A DNA stretch of 64,000 nt from Bacillota bacterium (GTDB taxonomy: Bacteria; Bacillota; Clostridia; Lachnospirales; Lachnospiraceae): positions 124,001 through 188,000 of the forward strand of contig JAFAFU010000030.1 in the NCBI GenBank assembly GCA_023423335.1, in the 5' to 3' direction. How positions within the stretch are numbered: the stretch's first letter is position 1; each line of letters starts with the position of its first letter. The notes beneath the pieces were generated by a model, which was not told the DNA's origin, did no database searches, and was given only the letters and a program-made list of their open reading frames with translations. A program made the position numbers and the translations under genes. Shown here one piece after another: positions 1 to 8,188 of the stretch.

Positions 1-440
1 ACAAATGATTCGATAAATGCATCATCCATTGATAACATATTACCCTTATCATCATAATAGACAATATTTGCTTTTAAACAAGGAAAGGAATATGTACTGT
101 TATTTGTTACAATAAAGATTAGATTGTTTATTGTTTTACTTTCAGAATAGAAAACATTATTTACATAATCCTTACCTGATAAATCTTCATTGATTATCTC
201 AGGCTTATAATCATCTGACGGCACAACTTCCATAGCATTTTCTTTATAAAGCTCATTGTTATATATATACTCCGATAATTCTGCACTAACTCTATCGTAC
301 TCTGATTGTAAGATAAAAAGTCTTTCTTTGTACTCTTCATTTTCTTTTTTAATAGAATTATATACCTCTTGAGTGATACCCTTCTGACAACCAACCAATA
401 ACAAACATAAGATAGCAAATATAAACATTTTTATCTTCAT
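1..440 (-). CDS. Truncated lipoprotein of unknown function
   Basis: The reading frame is open from an ATG at 440 to the window edge (146 codons, C-terminus missing). A GGGGAGGGTG ribosome site lies just upstream. The N-terminus MKIKMFIFAILCLLLVGC is a lipoprotein signal with lipobox LVGC and Cys18. A charged, probably coiled-coil stretch (about residues 27-60) follows. The last part visible, with NLIFIVTNNSTYSFPCLKANIVYYDDKG, resembles the beta-sandwich segments of FxLYD/SLAP-type extracellular domains, but the family assignment is inference. The gene is far more AT-rich than its neighbours, which may indicate recent acquisition. The product should be membrane-anchored outside the cell. Confidence 0.75.
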   Translation of the reverse strand, partial: MKIKMFIFAILCLLLVGCQKGITQEVYNSIKKENEEYKERLFILQSEYDRVSAELSEYIYNNELYKENAMEVVPSDDYKPEIINEDLSGKDYVNNVFYSESKTINNLIFIVTNNSTYSFPCLKANIVYYDDKGNMLSMDDAFIESF

Positions 441-556
441 GCTCACCCTCCCCAGCCCATGTTATACTACAATTTCCCTTATTATACCATGTATTGTATT
501 AAAAATACAACAAAAACGGAGGCAGAACGAGATCGCAAAAATACAGAAATAAAATT

Positions 557-585
557 AAGGGATGAACCATTATGGAACATCCCTT
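557..585 (-). terminator. Hairpin downstream of the GGGtGRT gene
   Basis: AAGGGATG pairs with CATCCCTT, and an inner CCAT/ATGG pairs across one base. Both sides have T-rich flanks (TTTTTAA on plus, AATTTTATTT on minus), so it could stop transcription in either direction. It lies about 115 bp past the stop codon of the gene ending at 699 and also faces the start of the truncated lipoprotein. Confidence 0.6.
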
Positions 586-698
586 TTTAATACTTAAATT
601 TGTGTGCTACTTGTGTGTTATGCGTGTGTTATTTACTGATTTTCATAGCATCTCACAAATATTCACAATATTTCAAAGCCCTGAAAATGCGGCATTCC

Positions 699-1709
699 TT
701 AGAAATTACCCTTGTCTGCAGCTTCCTGTAAGCTTACTGCTACCGCCACGGTGGCTCCGACCATAGGGTTGTTGCCCATGCCGATCAGGCCCATCATTTC
801 TACATGAGCGGGAACGGAGGAGGAACCTGCGAACTGTGCGTCGGAGTGCATTCTTCCCATGGTATCCGTCATGCCGTAGGATGCGGGACCTGCTGCCATG
901 TTATCCGGATGAAGGGTTCTGCCTGTGCCGCCGCCGGAAGCAACGGAGAAGTACTTCTTACCCTGTTCGAGGCATTCCTTTTTATAGGTACCGGCAACAG
1001 GGTGCTGGAATCTGGTCGGATTGGTGGAGTTACCGGTAATGGATACGTCAACGCCTTCCTTGTGCATGATAGCAACACCTTCCGTTACATCATTCGCACC
1101 GTAGCAGTTTACCGCCGCTCTGGGACCATTGCTGTAAGACTTACGGAATACTTCCTTTACTTCGCCGGTGTAATAATCCATATCGGTCTCCACATAGGTA
1201 AAGCCGTTGATACGGGAAATGATCTGTGCGGCATCCTTGCCAAGACCGTTTAAGATAACTCTTAAGGGCTTTTGTCTAACCTTGTTGGCAGACATGGCAA
1301 TACCGATTGCTCCTTCCGCTGCCGCAAAGGATTCATGACCTGCCAGGAAAGCAAAACACTCAGTCGTCTCTTCCAATAGCATCTTACCAAGGTTACCATG
1401 ACCTAAACCAACTTTTCTCTGGTCTGCTACGGAACCGGGGATACAAAATGCCTGTAAGCCTTCGCCGATGGCAGCCGCTGCATCGGCAGCTCTTCTGGCG
1501 CCCTTCTTGATAGCGATGGCAGCGCCTGCTATGTATGCCCAGCTTGCATTCTCAAAAGCGATGGGCTGAATACCCTTAACCTGGTTATATACGTCCAGAC
1601 CGGCATCCTTAGTGATTTTCTCAGCTTCTTCGATGGATGCGATACCGTAACTGTTCAATACGGCATTAATCTGGTTAATTCTTCTCTCATATGATTCAAA
1701 TAAAGCCAT
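699..1709 (-). CDS. GGGtGRT-family protein of unknown function
   Basis: This 336-residue protein carries the motif GGGTGRT (residues 259-265) that names a family conserved in anaerobic Firmicutes. It is followed by an Asp/Asn/Met/Gly-rich stretch through GMTDTMGRMHSD and a C-terminal SSSVPAHVEMMGLIGMGNNP segment. No signal peptide or membrane segment is visible. It starts at ATG 1709 behind AAAGGAGG and is separated by only 18 bp from the IscU-like gene upstream, so the two are surely cotranscribed. No biochemical role is established that I know of. The constant pairing with a scaffold-like protein suggests a role in metal or Fe-S cofactor handling, which is inference. Confidence 0.85.
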   Translation of the reverse strand: MALFESYERRINQINAVLNSYGIASIEEAEKITKDAGLDVYNQVKGIQPIAFENASWAYIAGAAIAIKKGARRAADAAAAIGEGLQAFCIPGSVADQRKVGLGHGNLGKMLLEETTECFAFLAGHESFAAAEGAIGIAMSANKVRQKPLRVILNGLGKDAAQIISRINGFTYVETDMDYYTGEVKEVFRKSYSNGPRAAVNCYGANDVTEGVAIMHKEGVDVSITGNSTNPTRFQHPVAGTYKKECLEQGKKYFSVASGGGTGRTLHPDNMAAGPASYGMTDTMGRMHSDAQFAGSSSVPAHVEMMGLIGMGNNPMVGATVAVAVSLQEAADKGNF

Positions 1710-1727
1710 TGTATGTATCCTCCTTTA

Positions 1728-2420
1728 CTATTCGTGTCTTGGGTCAATGATCTTAACGGCATCTGCAACACGGCCATACTGACCTTTGGATTTTTCAAAT
1801 GCTGTGTTTGCATCATCACCTTTTTTGATGAAGTCCATCATCTTACCAAGGCTAACGAACTGATATCCGATAATCTCATTATCAGCATCCAGAGCGATAC
1901 CGGTAACATAGCCTTCTGCCATTTCAAGATAGCGGGGTCCTTTTGCAAGAGTTCCATACATGGTTCCAACCTGGCTGCGGAGGCCTTTTCCCAAATCCTC
2001 AAGACCTGCACCAATCGGTAAGCCGTCCTCGGAGAAAGCGCTCTGTGTTCTGCCGTATACGATCTGTAAGAATAATTCTCTCATTGCTGTATTGATAGCA
2101 TCGCATACTAAATCGGTATTCAAAGCTTCTAAGATTGTCCTGCCCGGTAATATCTCAGATGCCATAGCTGCGGAATGGGTCATGCCGGAGCATCCGATGG
2201 TCTCAACCAAGGCTTCCTGAATAATACCTTCCTTAACATTTAATGTCAATTTACAGGTACCCTGCTGCGGTGCACACCAGCCTACGCCATGAGTTAAACC
2301 TGAAATATCGGTAACTTCCTTGGCCTTTACCCATTTTGCTTCTTCAGGAATTGGTGCTGCGCCATGGTTCACGCCCTGAGCAACGGGACACATCATTTTT
2401 ACTTCATGTGAATAAATCAT
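1728..2420 (-). CDS. IscU/NifU-like Fe-S scaffold partner of the GGGtGRT protein
   Basis: The protein has 230 residues. The start at ATG 2420 is chosen because AAAGGAG lies about 9 bases upstream; the in-frame extension to 2447 lacks a ribosome site. Cysteines sit at residues 11, 49, 56 and 77, the last in GCSGMTHSAA, which resembles the GC-x-AS motif of IscU/NifU scaffolds. It is much longer than IscU (about 130 residues): a second half with GTLAKGPRYLEMAEGYVTG has no IscU counterpart. It is probably cytoplasmic. The next gene downstream is the GGGtGRT gene. Actual Fe-S assembly activity is unproven. Confidence 0.8.
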   Translation of the reverse strand: MIYSHEVKMMCPVAQGVNHGAAPIPEEAKWVKAKEVTDISGLTHGVGWCAPQQGTCKLTLNVKEGIIQEALVETIGCSGMTHSAAMASEILPGRTILEALNTDLVCDAINTAMRELFLQIVYGRTQSAFSEDGLPIGAGLEDLGKGLRSQVGTMYGTLAKGPRYLEMAEGYVTGIALDADNEIIGYQFVSLGKMMDFIKKGDDANTAFEKSKGQYGRVADAVKIIDPRHE

Positions 2421-2657
2421 GTTGGTGAAACTCCTTTCAATGTACATAGAATTACATATGTCTGTTATTTACTTAACATATTTTCGCATAAAACCTACAT
2501 TAAGTCCATAGTTTTTTTATAAATCTTTGCCCCGTCCGGAAAAACATCATAATTACTAAATTGCGGGAGTCTACGGTTTTATCAAATATCGGAATATCTT
2601 CATTTCAAAGGCTTTTTACATCATATCCTCGGGCTGCCTCTCTTCCATTTCACCACA

Positions 2658-3881
2658 TCAGACTTCATGTTTTAAATTTAAGTCAGCAAAGATCCGGTTT
2701 ATGATGGTAAAGAGTATAATTGCAGTCAGGCAATAGATGATAAGAAGCTGATATGTATCATAATATGAGTTTGATATTGCATATAGATTGCCAATAATAA
2801 AGGGTCCTGTAAAAGAGCCGACCAAAGTAAAAAGGCCCTGGATACTATAATTAGCGGAGTAAAATTTCTGTCCGAACGTATGCAGTGTATACGCTGAAGA
2901 AATCGGATGAACGGCGCCAAAGCACAATCCAAGCAGAATATACCCTGTTACAAGGAGCGTGGAATTCACCGTATCTAATGCCAGTACAATCGTTATAATA
3001 CTGATCGTCAGAAATACCATTGAGATTGCCATAGCCGATTTTCTCCCCTTTTTATCGTATATAAAGCCATAGAAAATCCTGCTGAAGGAATTAAAAAATG
3101 CAATCAGGCCGGAATAAAATGCTGCTTCTGCAGTTGATATCCCAAAAGACAATGCGCAGGCTACCGAATTGCTGGCTACCGACATACAGATGCTTGATAT
3201 CATAACACACCATAAAAAGAATATCCAAAACCTGCTCGTATGAAGCATCTGTTTTGTTGTGAAACCGGAAGCATCCTCCTTTCTCCTGCTTTGTCCCGGA
3301 TCATTTGCAGGAGAAAAGGGATCATTCGGATGGGGCCGTACTATGATAAGATTTAACATCAATACCACGATGCAGATACAGCCTAAAGTAATAAACGCAT
3401 TTCTCCAGCCAAAGGCTTCGATCCAGCTGTTGAGAGGGACATTGAACACCATGGCGGTCAATCCGGTTCCCATAAACATGATTCCCCCGATCATGCCGGG
3501 ATTTTCAGGAAACCATGACAGCATTGTTGTTAATAATGCTTTATATCCGATCCCTGAACCGAAACCGAACATCACGCCAAAGGTTAAATAGCAGGTTTCA
3601 ATTGATTGAGCTTTTGCGGTAAGCAATATGCCGAGTCCAATCATTATGGTGGATAATAAAAGCAGGGGCTTTATCTTTATTATTCCGTAAAGATATCCGC
3701 TGGCCAGGCATCCAAGACTGAATACGACCAGACATATTGTAAATACGGACGAGGATTCCCTTGCCGTACAATGAAATGCTTCTTCTAAAGATGTGGCAAA
3801 TACGGGCAGCACATAGCCAAGACCATATAAACACATAGAAATCGTAGAAATAACCAGATAAATGTATCTTCGCCTTTTCAT
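2658..3881 (-). CDS. MFS transporter, OFA (oxalate/formate antiporter) family
   Basis: This 407-residue protein has about 12 hydrophobic segments. Its OFA-like features are an N-terminal YLVISTISMCLYGLGYVLPVF, GFGSGIGY in the fourth helix region, and a cytoplasmic loop between helices 6 and 7 (about residues 185-215) followed by a second-half DKKGRKSAM loop. The start at ATG 3881 has TTTGGAGG about 9 bases upstream; a longer form would need a TTG inside that ribosome site. It lies 154 bp downstream of the isomerase gene, behind a large hairpin, and is the last member of the deoxypentose locus. It may export an organic acid or alcohol product, or import something unrelated. The substrate is not readable from the sequence. 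Confidence 0.8.
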   Translation of the reverse strand: MKRRRYIYLVISTISMCLYGLGYVLPVFATSLEEAFHCTARESSSVFTICLVVFSLGCLASGYLYGIIKIKPLLLLSTIMIGLGILLTAKAQSIETCYLTFGVMFGFGSGIGYKALLTTMLSWFPENPGMIGGIMFMGTGLTAMVFNVPLNSWIEAFGWRNAFITLGCICIVVLMLNLIIVRPHPNDPFSPANDPGQSRRKEDASGFTTKQMLHTSRFWIFFLWCVMISSICMSVASNSVACALSFGISTAEAAFYSGLIAFFNSFSRIFYGFIYDKKGRKSAMAISMVFLTISIITIVLALDTVNSTLLVTGYILLGLCFGAVHPISSAYTLHTFGQKFYSANYSIQGLFTLVGSFTGPFIIGNLYAISNSYYDTYQLLIIYCLTAIILFTIINRIFADLNLKHEV

Positions 3882-3932
3882 AAATATAACCTCCAAAGGT
3901 ATCCTGTCGTTTAGGTCGATCTGAAAATAAAT

Positions 3933-4014
3933 ATACTTCGCCTTTTATTGCCATGGCCTTGATAAGTCCATAATGTCAGGTCTGTAAAAGCTCATGGTAA
4001 TAAATGCGAAGTAT
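3933..4014 (-). repeat. Long imperfect inverted repeat between isomerase and MFS genes
   Basis: The left arm ATACTTCGC...CCATG (3933-3955) matches the reverse complement of the right arm CATGG...GCGAAGTAT (3993-4014), with one extra base and two mismatches. The minus-strand mRNA would form a stem of about 20 bp with a loop that can pair further (CTT/AAG). It ends in ATTTATTTTC. It may lower or stabilise expression of the MFS gene relative to the upstream operon. Confidence 0.7.
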
Positions 4015-4035
4015 AAGAATTACCCTATGATAGAT

Positions 4036-5106
4036 TTAATTAAAATAGGCCCCTAAATTATAGGGTGAATATATCCCTTTCTCCGTTATCACACCGTCAC
4101 AGAGCTTGGGCGGTGTAATATCAAAGGCTGGATAATAACCCTTCACGCCCTCCATCGTTACCTTAGTGCCCATTGCCTCCATAACGAGAGCCGGATCTCT
4201 TTCTTCAATTCTTACCGATTCAATATCCGGATGTGCAGGATTTGGCGTTCCTGTTACAAAGTAAGGTATTCCCCAATAATGAGCCGCAAGCGCAATCTGA
4301 AAGGTCCCTATTTTGTTGACGATGTGACCGTCCATCGTGATAACATCCGCCGCAGAAGTAAACAGGTCCACTTTTTTCTGCTTTATCGTATATCCGGGCA
4401 TATTATCGGATATAACGGTTACATCAAAGCCCATGTCATAGGCTACGCTGGCCGTCAGCCTGGCGCCCTGGAAGTATGGTCTGGTTTCAGGACAAATGAC
4501 TTTAATCTCATTGCCTCTCTCCCTGCACTCCTTCAGCATCGTTCCTATTACTGTTTCTGCAAAGCACTGTGTCATTACAGTGCCGCCCTTAGGAATCTGA
4601 TCCGCCAGATATTTTCCTATCGAAATATATCTTAAATAATTGTTATTAATGAAATTAAATGCGTACTTGAAAAGTGCGTCCACCAGCGGCTGTCCGTAAT
4701 TTCCTCCTGCCATCTCTTCATTTACAACCTTCATGGCGCCATCCACAACACGCTTCATCTTTTCCACCGTGGTCGGACGTGCATGAGACAACGTATAAGC
4801 GGCATTCTCCATATATCCTCTGATTTCCTCTCCCCGCTTTTCTTTTGCCTCATATGCCGCAAGCGCCATACCCATTGCAGCCGCCGTGTAAGGACCTCCG
4901 CTCTGTGTTACCATATCCGCAATTGCCTGCGCTACTTCTTCATGCCTTGTGCAAACCACATATTTCGTTTCAATCGGATAAATACGCCGATCTAAGATCC
5001 TGACCTTTCCATCTTCATACCATGCAACATTTTCATATTGCAGCATAAATGCCATTCCTTTATCTGCTCTCACCAAGCTATCGCCTCTTTCTACAACATA
5101 TTCCAA
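4036..5106 (-). CDS. Aldose-1-phosphate isomerase, MtnA / aIF-2B-like (methylthioribose- or 5-deoxyribose-1-phosphate isomerase)
   Basis: The 356-residue protein belongs to the MtnA/eIF-2B-alpha fold. Recognisable family elements are VMTQCFAET (Cys181, the place of the catalytic Cys), ETRPYFQGARLTA (207-219), and ADVITMDG...NKIGT (Asp254, then 264-268). MtnA converts methylthioribose-1-phosphate to methylthioribulose-1-phosphate; close relatives act on 5-deoxyribose-1-phosphate. The gene overlaps the dehydrogenase gene by 16 bp. The 5' end is uncertain: 5106 is a TTG with a weak ribosome site, and TTG 5076 or GTG 5073 lie behind AGAAAGAGG. It is the third catalytic step of the locus, between kinase and aldolase. 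Confidence 0.85.
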   Translation of the reverse strand: MEYVVERGDSLVRADKGMAFMLQYENVAWYEDGKVRILDRRIYPIETKYVVCTRHEEVAQAIADMVTQSGGPYTAAAMGMALAAYEAKEKRGEEIRGYMENAAYTLSHARPTTVEKMKRVVDGAMKVVNEEMAGGNYGQPLVDALFKYAFNFINNNYLRYISIGKYLADQIPKGGTVMTQCFAETVIGTMLKECRERGNEIKVICPETRPYFQGARLTASVAYDMGFDVTVISDNMPGYTIKQKKVDLFTSAADVITMDGHIVNKIGTFQIALAAHYWGIPYFVTGTPNPAHPDIESVRIEERDPALVMEAMGTKVTMEGVKGYYPAFDITPPKLCDGVITEKGIYSPYNLGAYFN

Positions 5107-6248
5107 AATAATTGTTCTACCTGTTCCTTCGTTGGCCGGACAGGATTATTTCCAAGACTTGAATCCTTTAACGCTTTATCTGCCAGCAGGCCGATATCCT
5201 CTTCCTTTACTCCCAGTGAAATCAGCCGGACCTTTGTTCCGATTTTACCGGACAGCGCTTCAACCTTTTCTATAAACAGCCCGGCTTTCCGGCTGTCATC
5301 TTTTCCGGTACACTCCAGCGGAAATAAATCATTCGCAATTTCACCATATTGTCTCTGTGCTATTTTGTCTTCACAATTGAATCTCATAATTTCCGGCAAT
5401 AATATTGCATTGCATAATCCATGCGGAAGATCATAAATGGCGCTCAGCTGATGGGACATGGAATGAACCAGGCCGCAGCCTGCATTGCCAAATGCAAGAC
5501 CAGCCAGATACTGACCGGCAGCCATTCCCTCTCTGTCTTCCTCATTCGGGTTTAACACTGCCCCCTCCAAATGCTTAAATATCAACTTGACCGCACTTAA
5601 AGCCAATGCAGAAGTAAGACAGTAGCCATTGATCGAGGTATAGCACTCTACCGCATGGGTCAATGCATCCATACCTGTTCCGGCCGTTAAGCCCTTGGGG
5701 AGTCCCATCATAAGCTCATGATCATCGACAGCAATCGCCGCCATGACATTTTTATCCCTGCTTCCATATTTGTCGTTTGTCTCCTCATCCAAAATAACAT
5801 AGGCCCTTGTGCACTCGCTGGCCGTCCCTGCCGTGGTATTAACGGCAACCAGCGGAACGGAAGCTTTTTTGCTCATATCCGTACCTCTGTAGTCTTGAAT
5901 CCTGCCGCCGTTGGCAGCTAAAACACTGATGGCCTTAGCACAGTCATGGGCGGAGCCTCCGCCAATGGATACGATAAAGTCACAATTGTTTTCCTTCAAT
6001 ATTATTAGACCATTGTCCACATTTTTCACCGTCGGATTTGGCTTGACACCATCAAAAATATGATAGGGAATATTATTTTTTTCAAGCACGTCAGTTACTT
6101 TTCCAGCTATTCCCAATTGAATCAGGGACTTGTCCGTAACAACCAGTGCTCTTTTATAACCATTGCTTAAAATCTCTTCCCCCAGAGAACTCAAGCATCC
6201 ATACCCAAATAAAGTACACTTTGGGGAGTAATACTTAAATGCGCTCAT
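5091..6248 (-). CDS. Iron-containing alcohol dehydrogenase (FucO-like)
   Basis: The protein has 385 residues, a normal length for group III Fe-ADHs. The nucleotide-binding GGGSAHD motif is at 97-102. The metal ligands of the family appear as Asp194, His198, His262 and His276 (in DALTHAVE, VHSMSHQL and LPHGLCNA). AAGGAGG lies 7 bases before ATG 6248, and only 4 bp separate it from the aldolase gene. In context it should reduce the short aldehyde released by the aldolase: acetaldehyde from 5-deoxyribulose-1-phosphate or methylthioacetaldehyde from methylthioribulose-1-phosphate. This parallels FucO acting on lactaldehyde after fuculose cleavage. The aldehyde is inferred from neighbours, not from the sequence. 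Confidence 0.9.
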   Translation of the reverse strand: MSAFKYYSPKCTLFGYGCLSSLGEEILSNGYKRALVVTDKSLIQLGIAGKVTDVLEKNNIPYHIFDGVKPNPTVKNVDNGLIILKENNCDFIVSIGGGSAHDCAKAISVLAANGGRIQDYRGTDMSKKASVPLVAVNTTAGTASECTRAYVILDEETNDKYGSRDKNVMAAIAVDDHELMMGLPKGLTAGTGMDALTHAVECYTSINGYCLTSALALSAVKLIFKHLEGAVLNPNEEDREGMAAGQYLAGLAFGNAGCGLVHSMSHQLSAIYDLPHGLCNAILLPEIMRFNCEDKIAQRQYGEIANDLFPLECTGKDDSRKAGLFIEKVEALSGKIGTKVRLISLGVKEEDIGLLADKALKDSSLGNNPVRPTKEQVEQLFWNML

Positions 6249-6252
6249 CCGT

Positions 6253-6900
6253 CTACCTCCTTAATCTGCTTTTCATAACCGCAACAGCCTCCTGCGGCAC
6301 AAGCCTGACAGCTCCGTTGCTTTTTGCCAGAGAATAAATCCTGGCGGCGTCTTCTACGTAAACGGCTCTGATATGAGCCCGTTCCAGGGTATCGCCGATT
6401 GCAAGGACACCATGGTTCGCCAGCAGGCAGGCACTGCTTTCCTCCAGGGCCTTTAAGGCTTCCAGCCCCACATCCTCCGTGCCCGGAAGTGCAAATTTTG
6501 CCACGGAAACTTCTCCGCCAAGAAACGGAACCATCTCAATCAAAACAATCGGTATTGTTTCATCATTTACGGCAAAGGATGTTGCATATGGAGAATGCGT
6601 ATGTATAATTGCCTTAATATCCGCTCTGTTCTTATAGATCACTGCATGCATACGCCACTCAGAGGAAGGTTTGTTATTGCCTTCGATAATTTCGCCGTCC
6701 AGCTTCATCAGCATGATATCATCCACTCCCATCGTCTCATAAGCAATCGAGCTTGGAGTAATGGCCATGATGCCTGTTTCATGATCATAAACGCTTAAAT
6801 TACCGCTTGTTCCGGCAAATAAAGCCTGCTGATAGGATAGGCGGGTCATTTGAAGTAAATTTAATTTTATATCCAAAGATAATTTCATATTTCTGTCCAT
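6253..6900 (-). CDS. Class II (FucA-type) aldolase for 5-deoxy-ketopentose-1-phosphates
   Basis: The 215-residue protein is a class II aldolase/adducin family member. It shows GTSGNLS (30-36), PSS (49-51), SSEWRMH with the likely catalytic Glu81, the zinc-site HTH (His100 and His102) and LANHG with His163. FucA-type enzymes cleave ketose-1-phosphates into DHAP and an aldehyde. Next to an MtnK-like kinase and MtnA-like isomerase, the expected substrate is methylthioribulose- or 5-deoxyribulose-1-phosphate. GGAAGGA touches the ATG at 6900, so the real start may be the in-frame ATG at 6888. It lies 30 bp from the kinase gene and 4 bp from the dehydrogenase gene. Confidence 0.9.
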   Translation of the reverse strand: MDRNMKLSLDIKLNLLQMTRLSYQQALFAGTSGNLSVYDHETGIMAITPSSIAYETMGVDDIMLMKLDGEIIEGNNKPSSEWRMHAVIYKNRADIKAIIHTHSPYATSFAVNDETIPIVLIEMVPFLGGEVSVAKFALPGTEDVGLEALKALEESSACLLANHGVLAIGDTLERAHIRAVYVEDAARIYSLAKSNGAVRLVPQEAVAVMKSRLRR

Positions 6901-6930
6901 TCCTTCCGAATTATTGGTATCAACTTATAT

Positions 6931-8154
6931 TTATACAATAGTTGCATACTTCTTAATAGTCTTAATATAGTTTTCACCGCACTGGTACAATGAATAACGC
7001 TCCATAATATACTCTTTTGCCGCCATGACACAAATTTTCTCCGCTCTTGCTCTCTGCTCCGGTATTTTAATCTCCGCTATATCCTTAACCTTGGCACTGC
7101 CTACAATCCTTCGATTGATTTCCAATCCGGCCACTCCGGCGGTATCTGATAACACATCCTCCACATACCACTCCGCAAATCCGCAGGTTTGGGCCATCCT
7201 GTCCGCAGCCTCTTCTTTCAGAATTTTGAGTGCCTTTGCTTTAAATAGATCAATCGTATTACTTATTGCATCCTCTACCCACGTCTGATATTTGTGTTTT
7301 TTCATATCGTCCTTCATTGTCACTTCCGCATTAACCCACCCAAACAAAAGATTTGCTATTACATTTCCGACATCGTACCCGATAGGACCATAGAACGCAA
7401 ACTCCGGATCCAAAACCATGGTAGAACCATCCTTCACAAAAATTGATCCCGTATGCAGATCTCCGTGGATTAAGGCCTGGGCCTTTGATTTAAATTGATC
7501 CTTCAGCTTTGCAACTTCTAAATGCAATTTATTATCCTGATACAATTCCTTCTCAAAAAATCCGGCATTGGGCTCGAACAGGAGGTTATTTCCGGATAGA
7601 TTGGTATAAGGGTCCGTATAAACAAGCCTCTCTGATACGGAGCATAAAGCAGGATTCATGAATTCCTTTACTTTTTCTTTTTTTTCATTTGGGGAAATAA
7701 TATTATCGGTAGTACGGATCAGTGTTTCAGCCATAAAGGTCGAAATATCTTCCGCAAAGGTGGAAAATGTTTTGTGTTCTATCATCGCATATCTCATATT
7801 TTCATAATCCCGTAAATCCTCCATCACCAGGCAGCACATAACCGGGTCATAGAGATAAACCTTCGGAACAAGACCGGGGGCCAACTCTCCTTCCAACTGC
7901 AGGATTGCCGCTTCAATCCTGTTACGGTCCGTACTCACAAACTGCTTCGTAGACCTCACTTGTACATCAGCATGCTTGATAATAACCGACTGATTCGTCT
8001 TAAGGTCCAATACCCGAAATACATAATTAATATTTCCGTCCCCGATTTCTTTGCAAACCAAATCGGCGTCCGTATCAAAATATTCTAATTTCTCCGCCAC
8101 ATACTCAAGTACATCCTGTTCATCCATATTAAAATTTTTATCAAACTTATGCAT
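6931..8154 (-). CDS. mtnK: 5-methylthioribose kinase-like sugar 1-kinase (MtnK / DrdK type)
   Basis: The 407-residue protein has the MtnK version of the aminoglycoside-phosphotransferase fold. It carries IGDGNINYVFRV near the N-terminus (37-48), HGDLHTGSIF with catalytic Asp232, and DPEFAFYGPIGYDVG with the metal-binding Asp249. MtnK phosphorylates the anomeric carbon of free 5-methylthioribose; relatives act on 5-deoxyribose. ATG 8154 follows AGGGAGAA by 8 bases. The gene stands between the ABC permease and the aldolase, so the imported sugar is very likely its substrate. The sequence alone does not separate methylthioribose from 5-deoxyribose. Confidence 0.9.
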   Translation of the reverse strand: MHKFDKNFNMDEQDVLEYVAEKLEYFDTDADLVCKEIGDGNINYVFRVLDLKTNQSVIIKHADVQVRSTKQFVSTDRNRIEAAILQLEGELAPGLVPKVYLYDPVMCCLVMEDLRDYENMRYAMIEHKTFSTFAEDISTFMAETLIRTTDNIISPNEKKEKVKEFMNPALCSVSERLVYTDPYTNLSGNNLLFEPNAGFFEKELYQDNKLHLEVAKLKDQFKSKAQALIHGDLHTGSIFVKDGSTMVLDPEFAFYGPIGYDVGNVIANLLFGWVNAEVTMKDDMKKHKYQTWVEDAISNTIDLFKAKALKILKEEAADRMAQTCGFAEWYVEDVLSDTAGVAGLEINRRIVGSAKVKDIAEIKIPEQRARAEKICVMAAKEYIMERYSLYQCGENYIKTIKKYATIV

Positions 8155-8188
8155 GTTATCATTCTCCCTTACTTAATCAGGCTCAAAA

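Noticed and set aside
194..418. Minus-strand 74-codon frame near the left edge
   Set aside because: It is out of frame with the lipoprotein gene at 1-440, which has a ribosome site, signal peptide and lipobox.
5091..6900. L-fucose or L-rhamnose degradation locus suggested by FucA- and FucO-like proteins
   Set aside because: The kinase and isomerase belong to the MtnK and MtnA families, which act on aldose-1-phosphates, and no fucose or rhamnose isomerase is present.
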